64,000 nt of DNA from Stenotrophomonas sp. WZN-1. GTDB lineage: Bacteria; Pseudomonadota; Gammaproteobacteria; Xanthomonadales; Xanthomonadaceae. The stretch is from assembly GCF_002192255.1 (NCBI RefSeq), contig NZ_CP021768.1, positions 2,126,001 through 2,190,000 of the forward strand, in the 5' to 3' direction. The translations under genes and the position numbers were made by a program. Positions 27,068 through 34,879 of the stretch are shown piece after piece (positions within the stretch are counted from its first letter, which is position 1; every line of letters starts with the position of its first letter). The notes beneath the pieces are model-generated. The model saw only the letters and a program-made list of their open reading frames with translations, did not search any database and was not told the DNA's origin.

Positions 27068-27760
27068 TCAGAACGGCGTCAGGCCGGAGTTGAAGAAGCG
27101 GCTCAGCCAGCCCATTGCGTTGGACTGCGCGACCGGGCCGCGGCCGCCATAGACGATGCGGGCTTCGGCTACGCGGCTGGAAGGAATGGTGTTGTCCTGG
27201 CTGATGTCACCGGGGCGCACGATGCCCTGCACCTGCACCAGTTCATCGCCCTGGTTCAGCCGCAGGTTCTTCTGCCCCTGTACCACCAGGTTGCCGTTGG
27301 GCAGGCGCTGGATCACCGTGACCGTGACGTTGCCCTGCAGGCGGTTGCTCTGCGCGCTGTTGCCCTTGCCGGTGAAGTCACGCGCGCCCTTGGCCGTGGC
27401 ACTCAGGATGTCCTTACCGCCCAGGGTGACCGGGGCGCCGAGGATGGACGGGGTGCCCAGGCTCAGGTTGGATTCCTTGTTGGTGGCGGTGTTGGCACTG
27501 GTCTGCGCGGTGGTGTTTTCCAGCAGGGTGATGGTCAGCAGGTCGCCGACGTCGCGCGCGCGGCGGTCCGAGTACAGCTGCAGGGTCGGGCCGGCGGCGT
27601 AGATCGCGCCGGCGGTCGGCGCGGCCTGCGGCGGCATGATCGGCTGGATCGGCGCCATCGCCGGATAGGGGCGCACGTCGCCCGCGATCACGCAGCCACC
27701 GAGCAGGGCGGGCACGACGCAGGCAAGGGCAGTGCGGGTGAGTTTGAAGAAGGGCGACAT
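27068..27760 (-). CDS. flgH: FlgH, flagellar L-ring lipoprotein
   Basis: 230 residues. A lipoprotein signal peptide ends in the lipobox LLGGC, with the lipidated Cys at 23. The mature part has [20 protein letters not shown] and the conserved C-terminal [13 protein letters not shown] and WLSRFFN. FlgH builds the outer-membrane L ring with the P ring as bushing. The ATG at 27760 gives the usual signal sequence. Confidence 0.96.
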   Translation of the reverse strand: MSPFFKLTRTALACVVPALLGGCVIAGDVRPYPAMAPIQPIMPPQAAPTAGAIYAAGPTLQLYSDRRARDVGDLLTITLLENTTAQTSANTATNKESNLSLGTPSILGAPVTLGGKDILSATAKGARDFTGKGNSAQSNRLQGNVTVTVIQRLPNGNLVVQGQKNLRLNQGDELVQVQGIVRPGDISQDNTIPSSRVAEARIVYGGRGPVAQSNAMGWLSRFFNSGLTPF

Positions 27761-27782
27761 GGCGGGTTCCCGGTTGGGCCGG

Positions 27783-28568
27783 TCAGATCTTGTTGTTGAG
27801 GTAGCCGAGCATCGAGTCGGTGGTGGAGATCGCCTTGGCATTCATCTCGTAGGCGCGCTGGGTTTCGATCATCGACACCAGCTCTTCGACCACATTGACG
27901 TTGCTGCCTTCCAGCGCACCCTGTACCACGGTGCCGAGGCCGTTCAGTCCGGGGTTGCCGTTCTGCGCCGGGCCCGATGCGGTGGTTTCCAGGAACAGGT
28001 TCTCGCCGCGTGCCTGCAGGCCGGCCGGGTTCACGAAGTCGGTCAGGGTCAGCGCGCCCACTTCCACCGATGCGGCGTCGTCGGCCATCTTCACGCTGAT
28101 GGTGCCGTCGCTGCCGATGGTGACCGACTGCGCGCCCTCGGGAATCTGGATGCCCGGCTGCACCGGGTAGCCGCTGTTGGTGACCAGCTCGCTGTCCTGG
28201 TTGATCTTGAACGAGCCATCACGGGTATAGGCCGAGCTGCCATCCGGCATCTGCACTTCGAAGAAGCCGCGGCCGTTGACCATCACGTCCAGCGCGCGGC
28301 CGGTCTGCTGCTGGCCACCCTGTTCGAAATTCTTGGCGGTGGCGACCACGCGCACACCGGTACCCAGCTGCAGGCCGGTCGGCAGCTGGGTCTGCGCCGA
28401 CGAAGAGCCGCCGGGCTGGCGCACCTGCTGGTACAGCAGGTCCTCGAAGCTGGCACGGTCCTGCTTGAAGCCGGTGGTGTTGGTGTTGGCGAGGTTGTTG
28501 GAAACCACCGACATGCGCATCTGCTGCGCATCCAGTCCGGTTTTCGCGATCCACAATGCCTGGTTCAT
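27783..28568 (-). CDS. flgG: FlgG, distal rod protein
   Basis: 261 residues, the standard FlgG length. The N-terminal motif is VVSNNLANTNTTGFKQDRAS and the C-terminal one MIETQRAYEMNAKAISTTDS. The ATG at 28568 gives the canonical MNQALWIAKTGLDAQ. The 103-nt gap before it contains a good sigma-54 promoter, so flgGHIJKL can be transcribed independently of flgB. Confidence 0.97.
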   Translation of the reverse strand: MNQALWIAKTGLDAQQMRMSVVSNNLANTNTTGFKQDRASFEDLLYQQVRQPGGSSSAQTQLPTGLQLGTGVRVVATAKNFEQGGQQQTGRALDVMVNGRGFFEVQMPDGSSAYTRDGSFKINQDSELVTNSGYPVQPGIQIPEGAQSVTIGSDGTISVKMADDAASVEVGALTLTDFVNPAGLQARGENLFLETTASGPAQNGNPGLNGLGTVVQGALEGSNVNVVEELVSMIETQRAYEMNAKAISTTDSMLGYLNNKI

Positions 28569-28625
28569 CTTCGGTGTCCTGTCTGGGTGAAGCCGGCCGC
28601 GCGATGCGGCCCTTGGTAACGGGTG

Positions 28626-28641
28626 TGCAAGCGGTGTGCCA
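28626..28641 (-). promoter_or_regulatory. sigma-54 promoter of flgG
   Basis: Minus strand TGGCACA-CCGC-TTGCA, both boxes consensus, spacing correct. The -12 end is 57 nt before the flgG ATG, internal to the flgB-L gene series. Confidence 0.85.
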
Positions 28642-28671
28642 GCGCCGCGCCCGGGCGGCGCCGGAATTCCG

Positions 28672-29421
28672 TCAGCTGCCCAGGCGCAGCAGGCTGTTGG
28701 CACTGCGCGCGTTGTCGTCGCCGTGCTTGATCACCTGCACCTGCATTTCGTACTGGCGCTGCAGCTGGATCATCTGCACCAGTGCGCCGGCGGCGTCGAC
28801 GTTGCTGCCTTCCAGCTGGCCGCTGTGCACGGCGGTGCCCTGCGCCGGGGCGAACGGCTGGCGCGGGTCGGTGTTGCGGAACAGGCCATCCAGGCCACGC
28901 TCGAGGCGCTCGTCCGGCGCCTGCACCACCTTGATCCGGCCGATCTGCGCCATCGTCTGCGGGCCTTCGCCCTGCGGGATGATCGAGATCGTGCCGTCGC
29001 CGCCGATCTCCATCGCCTGGTAGGGGGGAATGGCGATCGGGTTGTTGTTGTCATCCAGTACCGTGCGGCCGCCGGAGGTCACCAGCTGGCCGTTGGGTGT
29101 CACCGACAGCGCCGCGCCGCGCGTGTACGCTTCGCTGCCGTCGCTGGCCTGCACCGCCAGCCAGGTGCCGCTCTGCAGGGCAAGGTCCAGCGGCTTGCCG
29201 GTGATGTGCTGCGCGCCGGGCCGGCGGTTGAAGCCGGCGTCGACGTGCAGCGCATCCACCCGCGAGGCAAAGCCCGGGCCCTTGATCGGGAAGGCTTCGG
29301 TGTTGGCCAGCGCTTCCTTGAAGCCAGGGGTGTCCGAGTTGGCGAGGTTGTGGCTGAGCGTTCCCTGCGCCTGCAGGGAGGCGCGGGCACCGGTCATCGC
29401 CACGTAAAGGGCTTTATCCAT
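28672..29421 (-). CDS. flgF: FlgF, proximal rod protein
   Basis: 249 residues. It starts MDKALYVAMTGARASLQAQG with the rod motif SHNLANSDTPGFKEALAN, and its C-terminal motif is LVQMIQLQRQYEMQVQVI. FlgF is a rod subunit between FlgB/C and FlgG. It starts 32 nt after the flgE stop and ends 103 nt before flgG. Confidence 0.95.
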   Translation of the reverse strand: MDKALYVAMTGARASLQAQGTLSHNLANSDTPGFKEALANTEAFPIKGPGFASRVDALHVDAGFNRRPGAQHITGKPLDLALQSGTWLAVQASDGSEAYTRGAALSVTPNGQLVTSGGRTVLDDNNNPIAIPPYQAMEIGGDGTISIIPQGEGPQTMAQIGRIKVVQAPDERLERGLDGLFRNTDPRQPFAPAQGTAVHSGQLEGSNVDAAGALVQMIQLQRQYEMQVQVIKHGDDNARSANSLLRLGS

Positions 29422-29453
29422 GCGGGGAGTTCCGTGACAGGGTCAGCCGCTCA

Positions 29454-30677
29454 TCAACGGATGTTGATGACGGTCTGGGTGATCTGGTCCTGGGTGGTGA
29501 TCATCTGCGCGTTGGCCTGGAAGTTGCGCTGCGCGGTGATCATGTTGACCAGCTGCTCGGTGAGATCGACGGTGGACGCTTCCAGCGAGCCGGCCTGGAT
29601 CTTGCCGAGGTTGGAGGTGTCCGGCATGCCGGTGCGCGGCGTGCCCGATTCGAAGGTCTCCACCCACAGGTTGTTGCCCTTCGATTCCAGGCCCTGCGTG
29701 TTGTTGAAGGTGGTCAGTGCGACCTGGCCCAGCGGCTTGTCGTCGCCGTTGGAATAGCGGGCGTAGACCACGCCGGATTCGGACACGGTCACTTCGTTGA
29801 GTTTGCCCGCGGCGTAGCCGTCCTGCTGGGTGTTGCGCAGCGCGAACTTCTCGCCGTACTGGGTCGAGCCACTGATATCCAGCGTCATGTTCAACTGGCC
29901 GGCACCGGTGGTCGGGGTGAAGGTGCCGAGGCTGACCTTGCCGTCGGCCGGTGCGACCAGCTTGCCGCTGTTGTCGAAGGTGACCGGGGTGGGTGCGCCT
30001 GCCGGCTGGCCATCGACGTAGTTGCGCACAGTCCACTCGTTGGGGTTGGCGCCCTTCACGAAGTACGAGACCTGGATGTGGCTCACGCCCAGCGAGTCGT
30101 ACACGGTGATGCCACCGCTGGAGTGGTTGTAGCTGTTCGAATCGGTCGGGTCGAAGGTCGCCACCGTCGGTTGCTTGGCGTTGGCCGGCAGGGTGAAGCC
30201 AACCTTCACTTCGCTGGTCTGCTTCGGCGGGCTGTCGGTGGTCAGCAGCTGCAGGTCGACCAGGCGGCCGGCATCGAAGTTGGTGCCATCGGCATTCGGT
30301 GCGAACACCTGCAGGCGTGCACCCTGCGGATTGACCACGTAACCGGCCGAGTCGGTCTGGAAGTTGCCGGCACGCGAGTACACGCGCGAACCGTTCATGT
30401 TCATGGTGAAGAAGCCTTCACCGGAAATGGCCATGTCCAGGCTGCGCCCGGTCTGCTCGTTGTGGCCCTGGATGAACTGCTGGGCGACGTTGGAAACGCG
30501 CACGCCCGAGCCGGTCTGGTTCTTCGACAGGCCGTAGCTGGTCGAAGCGAACAGGTCGGCGAACTCCGCGCGCGACTGCTTGAAGCCGGTGGTGTTGACG
30601 TTGGCGACGTTGTTGGCGGTGACGCTCAGGTCGGTGTTGGCGGCATTGATGCCGGACAGCGAGACATTGAAGCCCAT
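29454..30677 (-). CDS. flgE: FlgE, flagellar hook protein
   Basis: 407 residues starting MGFNVSLSGINAANTDLSVT, followed by VANVNTTGFKQSRAEFADLF. The central hook domains contain SYFVKGANPNEWTVRNYVDG, and the C-terminus has the rod/hook motif LVNMITAQRNFQANAQMITT. FlgE polymerises into the hook. The ATG at 30677 gives the family start. Length and domain pattern are usual. Confidence 0.97.
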   Translation of the reverse strand: MGFNVSLSGINAANTDLSVTANNVANVNTTGFKQSRAEFADLFASTSYGLSKNQTGSGVRVSNVAQQFIQGHNEQTGRSLDMAISGEGFFTMNMNGSRVYSRAGNFQTDSAGYVVNPQGARLQVFAPNADGTNFDAGRLVDLQLLTTDSPPKQTSEVKVGFTLPANAKQPTVATFDPTDSNSYNHSSGGITVYDSLGVSHIQVSYFVKGANPNEWTVRNYVDGQPAGAPTPVTFDNSGKLVAPADGKVSLGTFTPTTGAGQLNMTLDISGSTQYGEKFALRNTQQDGYAAGKLNEVTVSESGVVYARYSNGDDKPLGQVALTTFNNTQGLESKGNNLWVETFESGTPRTGMPDTSNLGKIQAGSLEASTVDLTEQLVNMITAQRNFQANAQMITTQDQITQTVINIR

Positions 30678-30709
30678 GGGATGCTCCTGGTTGATGCGGA
30701 ATGTGCGGC

Positions 30710-31393
30710 TCAGCTGACGCGGAGCACGTAGTCGATCGGGGCCGTGCCCAGGCCCTTGAGGTTCAGGTACAGGCCGTCGGAACCGACGGTCACGCTTTCC
30801 ACCGGCGCCTGCACGTAGGTGGACAGCTTGGTGCTCTTGCCAGCGGTGTCGACGTGGTTGGCGACGATGGAATACTTGCCCGGTTCCATGCGCTTGCCGT
30901 TGGCATCCTTGCCGTCCCACTGGAAGGCGGTTTCGCCGGCGGCCTTGGCCTCCACGCTCAGCGAGGTGACCTTGGCGCCGTTGGCATCGGTGATGTCCAC
31001 GGTGATGATGCCGGCCGACGGCGCGGCCACCGTCCCTTCAACGCTGCCTTCCTTCTCCAGCACCAGTTTTTCCGAAGGCACCAGCACCTGGTGGCCGACC
31101 AGCGCCGCACCACGCAGCACCTGGTCGCTGGCCATCGATTCCTGGAAGCCCTTCACCGTCTTGTTCAGATCGGTGATGCCTTGCACAGTGGACATCTGCG
31201 CCATCTGCGCGACCATCTGCGTGTTGTCCATCGGCTTCAGCGGATCCTGGTGCTGCAGCTGCTCGGTCATCAGGCGCAGGAAGTCGGCCTGGTCAAGCGT
31301 GTTCTTCTTTTTCGTGGCATTGCTGTTGGGGGCATTCAGGCCCAGCGCGGAATAGACGTCCTGGCTGGTCTGGTTGTTGACGGCGGTGGTCAT
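30710..31393 (-). CDS. flgD: FlgD, hook-cap scaffolding protein
   Basis: 227 residues. The N-terminal export/cap segment has LDQADFLRLMTEQLQHQDPL and MDNTQMVAQMAQMSTVQGI, diagnostic of FlgD. The C-terminal part is Ig-like (ITVDITDANGAKVTSLSVEA). FlgD caps the hook during FlgE polymerisation. It lies between flgC (23-nt gap) and flgE. Confidence 0.95.
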   Translation of the reverse strand: MTTAVNNQTSQDVYSALGLNAPNSNATKKKNTLDQADFLRLMTEQLQHQDPLKPMDNTQMVAQMAQMSTVQGITDLNKTVKGFQESMASDQVLRGAALVGHQVLVPSEKLVLEKEGSVEGTVAAPSAGIITVDITDANGAKVTSLSVEAKAAGETAFQWDGKDANGKRMEPGKYSIVANHVDTAGKSTKLSTYVQAPVESVTVGSDGLYLNLKGLGTAPIDYVLRVS

Positions 31394-31416
31394 GGCGGTG
31401 TCCGGTGCTGCGGGCC

Positions 31417-31824
31417 TCAGCGGCCCATGGTCAGGGTGGCCAGGGCCAGTTCCTTGGCGGTGGTCAACATCTCCACGCCGGCCTGGTAATTGCGCGAGGT
31501 CGAGATCAGGTTGACCATCTGCGCCACCGGATCGACGTCGGGCTGGTAGATGTAGCCATCGGCGTCGGCCAGCGGATGACCCGGCTCGTAGCGCTTGATC
31601 GGCGCGGCCTCGCTCTGGCTGATCTCCTTCACCTTCACCGAGGTGATGTTCGGATCGTTCCTGCTGGTGACGGCCTGGAAAATCGGTTCCAGCGGCTTGT
31701 ACACGGCGTCGGCGGAACCGGCGACGGTGTCGGCGTTGGAGAGGTTGGAGGCGATGGTGCTCATGCGCACCGACTGCGCCTGCAGCGCGGAGCCGGCGAT
31801 ATCGAAGATCGGCAGGTTGCTCAT
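31417..31824 (-). CDS. flgC: FlgC, proximal rod protein
   Basis: 135 residues, with the rod motif SVRMSTIASNLSNADTV near the N-terminus and the C-terminal NLISTSRNYQAGVEMLTTAK. Length and motifs are typical. It starts 3 nt after flgB. Confidence 0.96.
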   Translation of the reverse strand: MSNLPIFDIAGSALQAQSVRMSTIASNLSNADTVAGSADAVYKPLEPIFQAVTSRNDPNITSVKVKEISQSEAAPIKRYEPGHPLADADGYIYQPDVDPVAQMVNLISTSRNYQAGVEMLTTAKELALATLTMGR

Positions 31825-31827
31825 GGC

Positions 31828-32223
31828 TTATTGCCCCGTGATCGCGGTCAGCATGGAACGCACCTTGCTCTCGACGAAGCTGAGCGAGGCGCGGTATTCC
31901 AGTGCGGCGCGACCATAGGCGGCACGCTCGGCATCGGGGTCGACGGTGTTGCCGTCCAGGCTGGGCTGCACGCCTTCGCGCGCGATCTGGAACGGGTTCA
32001 GGCCACTACTGATCTCGTAGTGCTGCTCATGGGTGGTGGCCATCAGGCCGTTGGCATCCTGCCCCTGGGCGTGGCGCAGGGCGGCATCGAAGTCCAGGTC
32101 CTGGGCCTTGTAGCCGGGCGTGTCGGCATTGCCGAGGTTGCTGGCGATCAGCTTCATCCGCTGTTCGCGCAACGGCATGGCCTGGGCGTGGACGCCCAGG
32201 TAGTCGGTAATCAGGTTGCGCAC
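31828..32223 (-). CDS. flgB: FlgB, proximal rod protein
   Basis: 131 residues from a GTG at 32223 (MRNLITDYLGVHAQAMPLRE). GGGAG lies 6 nt upstream, and the next Met falls inside the conserved rod motif region (LIASNLGNADTPGYKAQDLD), so the GTG is needed for a full-length protein. FlgB is the rod subunit nearest the MS ring. It is the first gene of the flgB-L series, with a sigma-54 promoter whose -12 end is 34 nt upstream. Confidence 0.94.
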   Translation of the reverse strand: MRNLITDYLGVHAQAMPLREQRMKLIASNLGNADTPGYKAQDLDFDAALRHAQGQDANGLMATTHEQHYEISSGLNPFQIAREGVQPSLDGNTVDPDAERAAYGRAALEYRASLSFVESKVRSMLTAITGQ

Positions 32224-32256
32224 GGTGCACTCCCACGGGAACGTTGCCCGGGAAGC

Positions 32257-32272
32257 TGCAAGGGGTGTGCCA
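32257..32272 (-). promoter_or_regulatory. sigma-54 promoter of flgB operon
   Basis: Minus strand TGGCACA-CCCC-TTGCA, consensus in both boxes, and the same 16-mer as the flgA promoter. It gives a leader of about 24 nt before the flgB GTG. Confidence 0.9.
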
Positions 32273-32298
32273 AAGGCGTGGGGTCGACACGTTGCGAT

Positions 32299-32333
32299 GC
32301 GGGGTCGGAGCCCGTTCCGGGTTCCGACCCCGC
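32299..32333. terminator. Hairpin between cheV and flgB (GGGGTC...GACCCC family)
   Basis: An 11-bp arm GCGGGGTCGGA pairs with TCCGACCCCGC and, through a G-T pair and CCCG/CGGG, reaches a TTC loop. It lies 9 nt past the cheV stop and just before the flgB promoter, so it probably insulates the two units although no U-tract follows. It has relatives at 9218 and 9789. Confidence 0.6.
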
Positions 32334-32341
32334 GGCCGGCC

Positions 32342-33286
32342 TTACGCCGCCAGCGCCACCTTGCGCAGGCGGTCCAGCACGAAATCGGCCAGTTCGTGCG
32401 GCGAGTACTTGGCGACGAAGGCATTGGCGCCGACGCGCTCGACCATGGCGTTGTTGAAGACGCCCGACAGCGAGGTGTGCAGCAGCACGTACAGGCCGGC
32501 CAGGCCCGGATGGCGCCGGATTTCCGTCGTCAGCGTGTAGCCATCCATGGCCGGCATCTCGATGTCCGAGATGACCATGGCATAGCGCTCGGCCGGGTTC
32601 TCGCCCGAGGCGTGGACCTGCAGCAGATGGTCCAGCGCCTGCTTGCCGTCGGAAAGCAGGGTGGCACCCACGCCCAGCTGGTCCAGCACGCTGCGGATCT
32701 GCTGGCGGGCCACGCGCGAGTCGTCCACCACCAGCACCTGCAGTTGCGGGCCGTCGGCGGGCATGGCCATCGCCGGGTCGAGTACCGCTTCACCGCGCAC
32801 CTGCGCGATATCGGCCAGCACGCTCTCAACGTCGATTACCTGGATCAGCTCACCCTGGAAGCGGGTGACCGCAGTCAGGTAGCTCGACTCGGCGCCCAGC
32901 TCCGGCGGCGGGTGAATGTCTTCCACCGCGATGTTGACGATGCGTTCGACGCCACTGACCAGGAAGCCCTGGATCGAGCGGTTGAACTCGGTGACGACCA
33001 GGTAGCCCGGCGAGGTGTCCGCATCGGGTTCGCGCTCGGGGTGGCCGATCGCCAGGCCCAGGTCCAGTACTGGCACCGAGCGGCCGCGCACGTCGGCCAC
33101 GCCGGAGAACTGGCTGGGCAGGCCGGGCACCTGGAACAGCTCCGGGCGCCGCAGGACTTCCTGCACCTTGAAGACATTGACGCCAAAAAGCTGACGTCCG
33201 CCGAGACGGAACAGCAGCAGCGCCAGGCGGTTGTGGCCGGCCAGTCGGGTTCGCTGGTCGATCCGGTTGAGCAGGTCATGGGACAT
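32342..33286 (-). CDS. cheV: CheV, CheW-receiver chemotaxis coupling protein
   Basis: 314 residues. A CheW-like domain (about 15-165: RLALLLFRLGGRQLFGVNVF, VPVLDLGLAIG) couples receptors to CheA. A C-terminal receiver domain (about 180-305) has acidic pocket VVDDSRVARQQ and phospho-Asp in MVISDIEMPAMDG. CheV lets phosphorylation tune the receptor array. The ATG at 33286 is only 7 nt after a sigma-28 -10 box, so the mRNA looks leaderless, and no Shine-Dalgarno is visible. It is divergent from flgA. Confidence 0.93.
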   Translation of the reverse strand: MSHDLLNRIDQRTRLAGHNRLALLLFRLGGRQLFGVNVFKVQEVLRRPELFQVPGLPSQFSGVADVRGRSVPVLDLGLAIGHPEREPDADTSPGYLVVTEFNRSIQGFLVSGVERIVNIAVEDIHPPPELGAESSYLTAVTRFQGELIQVIDVESVLADIAQVRGEAVLDPAMAMPADGPQLQVLVVDDSRVARQQIRSVLDQLGVGATLLSDGKQALDHLLQVHASGENPAERYAMVISDIEMPAMDGYTLTTEIRRHPGLAGLYVLLHTSLSGVFNNAMVERVGANAFVAKYSPHELADFVLDRLRKVALAA

Positions 33287-33293
33287 GGCTGCT

Positions 33294-33321
33294 GTATCGG
33301 CGTGGTGGGTGCGGAACTTGA
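33294..33321 (-). promoter_or_regulatory. sigma-28 promoter of cheV
   Basis: Minus strand TCAAGTTC, 12 nt, GCCGATAC. It closely resembles the fliS promoter. The -10 box ends 7 nt before the cheV ATG, so the predicted start of transcription almost coincides with the start codon. Confidence 0.7.
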
Positions 33322-33361
33322 GCGTTTTTGTCGAGACCAGCCACGCTCGACTGCTCTGCTC

Positions 33362-33377
33362 TGGCACACCCCTTGCA
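33362..33377 (+). promoter_or_regulatory. sigma-54 promoter of flgA
   Basis: Plus strand TGGCACA-CCCC-TTGCA, identical to the flgB promoter; the -12 end lies 38 nt before the flgA ATG. Confidence 0.9.
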
Positions 33378-33415
33378 CGCACCTGGGCCAGGTCATGCCC
33401 ATTGAAGGAGGCGCC

Positions 33416-34072
33416 ATGCGCCGGGTCACATCCCTATTCGCCATCGTGCTCGGCATGGCCGCGCCGTGGGCGGCCGCTGCGGACTGGCAGCCGGTGGCCA
33501 GCATCCGCGCCGCGGCGCTGTCGACGCTGCCGGCCGGCAGTGAAGGTGAGGCACAGGTGGCCGATGCGCTGCGCCTGCCGAAATGTGGCAGCGCGTTGCA
33601 GGTGCAACCCACCGCCAACACCACGGTGGAGGTCAGCTGTCCCGATGCGGGCGGCTGGCGCCTGTTCGTGCCGGTGAAGGTACGACGCAACCAGACCGTG
33701 CTGGTGCTCAACCGTGGAATCGGTACTGGAGAAACCCTCACTGCCGCCGATATCACCACTGCCCAGCGTGACGCCGCCCGGATTGCTGGCGCGGTGCTGT
33801 CCGATCCCAATGCGGCGATTGGCCGCATCGCCCGCCGTCCGTTGCAGGCTGGAGCCCTGCTGTCGAACAACGATCTGGTGGTTCAGCGTCTCATCAAGCG
33901 AGGAGACAATGTGGCCCTGGTGTCGCGTCGCGGCTCGGTCGAGGTCCGCATTGCTGGCCGTGCGATGGGTGATGCCGGTGAGAACGAACGGGTTTCGGTC
34001 GAGAACCTGTCCTCGCGGCGGATCGTGCAGGGCACGGTCGATGCCGCAGGTGACGTAATCGTGGCGCGTTGA
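33416..34072 (+). CDS. flgA: FlgA, P-ring assembly chaperone
   Basis: 218 residues with signal peptide MRRVTSLFAIVLGMAAPWAA (cleavage near residue 21), then a SAF/ChapFlgA domain in the C-terminal half (RRPLQAGALLSNNDLV, VEVRIAGRAMGDAGENERVS, GDVIVAR). FlgA is the periplasmic chaperone for FlgI polymerisation. The ATG at 33416 has AAGGAGG 5 nt upstream. It is divergent from cheV and is followed after 75 nt by flgM, which has its own sigma-28 promoter. Confidence 0.95.
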   Translation: MRRVTSLFAIVLGMAAPWAAAADWQPVASIRAAALSTLPAGSEGEAQVADALRLPKCGSALQVQPTANTTVEVSCPDAGGWRLFVPVKVRRNQTVLVLNRGIGTGETLTAADITTAQRDAARIAGAVLSDPNAAIGRIARRPLQAGALLSNNDLVVQRLIKRGDNVALVSRRGSVEVRIAGRAMGDAGENERVSVENLSSRRIVQGTVDAAGDVIVAR

Positions 34073-34090
34073 ATTACCGCAAAATATCCC

Positions 34091-34117
34091 TAAAGATCAC
34101 GGCCCTGCGGCCGTTAT
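34091..34117 (+). promoter_or_regulatory. sigma-28 promoter of flgM
   Basis: TAAA (34091-34094), 15 nt, GCCGTTAT (34110-34117), the same boxes as the flagellin promoter. It lets flgM respond to its own target sigma factor, in addition to read-through from flgA. Confidence 0.85.
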
Positions 34118-34147
34118 CCCTTGTGAACGGCAACTCCAGGACACCCC

Positions 34148-34453
34148 ATGAGCCAGAAAATCGACGGCAACCTGCAGGTCCCCCAGGCACTGCGCAGCGT
34201 GACGACCCCGGCCAGCAAGCCCGGCGTCAGCACCGATGCGGCGGCGCGCCCGGTCGAGGCGGCCGACAGCCTGCGCCTGACCGGCGAGGCCACCAATCTG
34301 CAGGCCATCGAGCGTGAGCTGACCACCGCCCCGGCGATCGACGCCCAGCGTGTGGCGGCCGTGCGCGAGTCGCTGCAGAACGGCACCTACAAGATCAATC
34401 CGGACGCGATCGCATCGCGCATGCTCGATCTGGACCAGCAGCTGCACGGATGA
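34148..34453 (+). CDS. flgM: FlgM, anti-sigma-28 factor
   Basis: 101 residues. The start MSQKIDGNLQVPQALRSV is followed by a disordered, alanine-rich stretch. The C-terminal sigma-28-binding part contains RVAAVRESLQNGTYKINPDA and ASRMLDLDQQLHG. FlgM holds FliA inactive until it is exported through the completed hook. AGGA lies 8 nt before the ATG. The stop overlaps the flgN start (ATGA). Confidence 0.95.
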   Translation: MSQKIDGNLQVPQALRSVTTPASKPGVSTDAAARPVEAADSLRLTGEATNLQAIERELTTAPAIDAQRVAAVRESLQNGTYKINPDAIASRMLDLDQQLHG

Positions 34454-34788
34454 CTGCGGCGATGAGCGAGCCGCTGCAGCGTCTCGCCCAGGCCCTGGAC
34501 GTTGAGCGCCAGGCCCTGGTCGAGCACGACGTGCACGCCCTGATCCGGGCCACCGGGGCCAAGCTGGAAGCGCTGCGTGCGCTGGAAGGCGCGCCGCCGG
34601 TGGGCGAGGGCGAACAGCTGCAGGAACTGGCCGAGCGCAACCGCGCCAACGGCGTGCTGCTGTCGCGCCGCCGCCGCGAGGTGAACTGGGCGCTGCGCCA
34701 GCTCGGCCGCACCGAAGACGCCTCGGCCTACGATGCCAAGGGCCAGTCGCACACGGTCAGCATCGGCCGGCCACTCGCCGTCGCCTGA
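34450..34788 (+). CDS. flgN: FlgN, export chaperone for FlgK and FlgL
   Basis: 112 residues, mostly helical (LQRLAQALDVERQALVEHDV, EGEQLQELAERNRANGVLLS), with a C-terminal tail (SAYDAKGQSHTVSIGRPLAV). FlgN keeps hook-filament junction proteins export-competent. Position after flgM with a 4-nt overlap is canonical. A short GC hairpin follows at 34817-34832. Confidence 0.92.
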   Translation: MTAAMSEPLQRLAQALDVERQALVEHDVHALIRATGAKLEALRALEGAPPVGEGEQLQELAERNRANGVLLSRRRREVNWALRQLGRTEDASAYDAKGQSHTVSIGRPLAVA

Positions 34789-34879
34789 CGCGACGGCGGT
34801 CGCACAACGCCTCCCGGCGGGCTGAAGCCCGCTGCATGACCGCGTATATTGGGCGCCTGTTCGAACGCCCCGAGTCGCC

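Noticed and set aside
34845..34850. TATATT before the PAS histidine kinase as a sigma-70 -10 box
   Set aside because: No acceptable -35 hexamer at 16-18 nt; too weak to annotate as a promoter.
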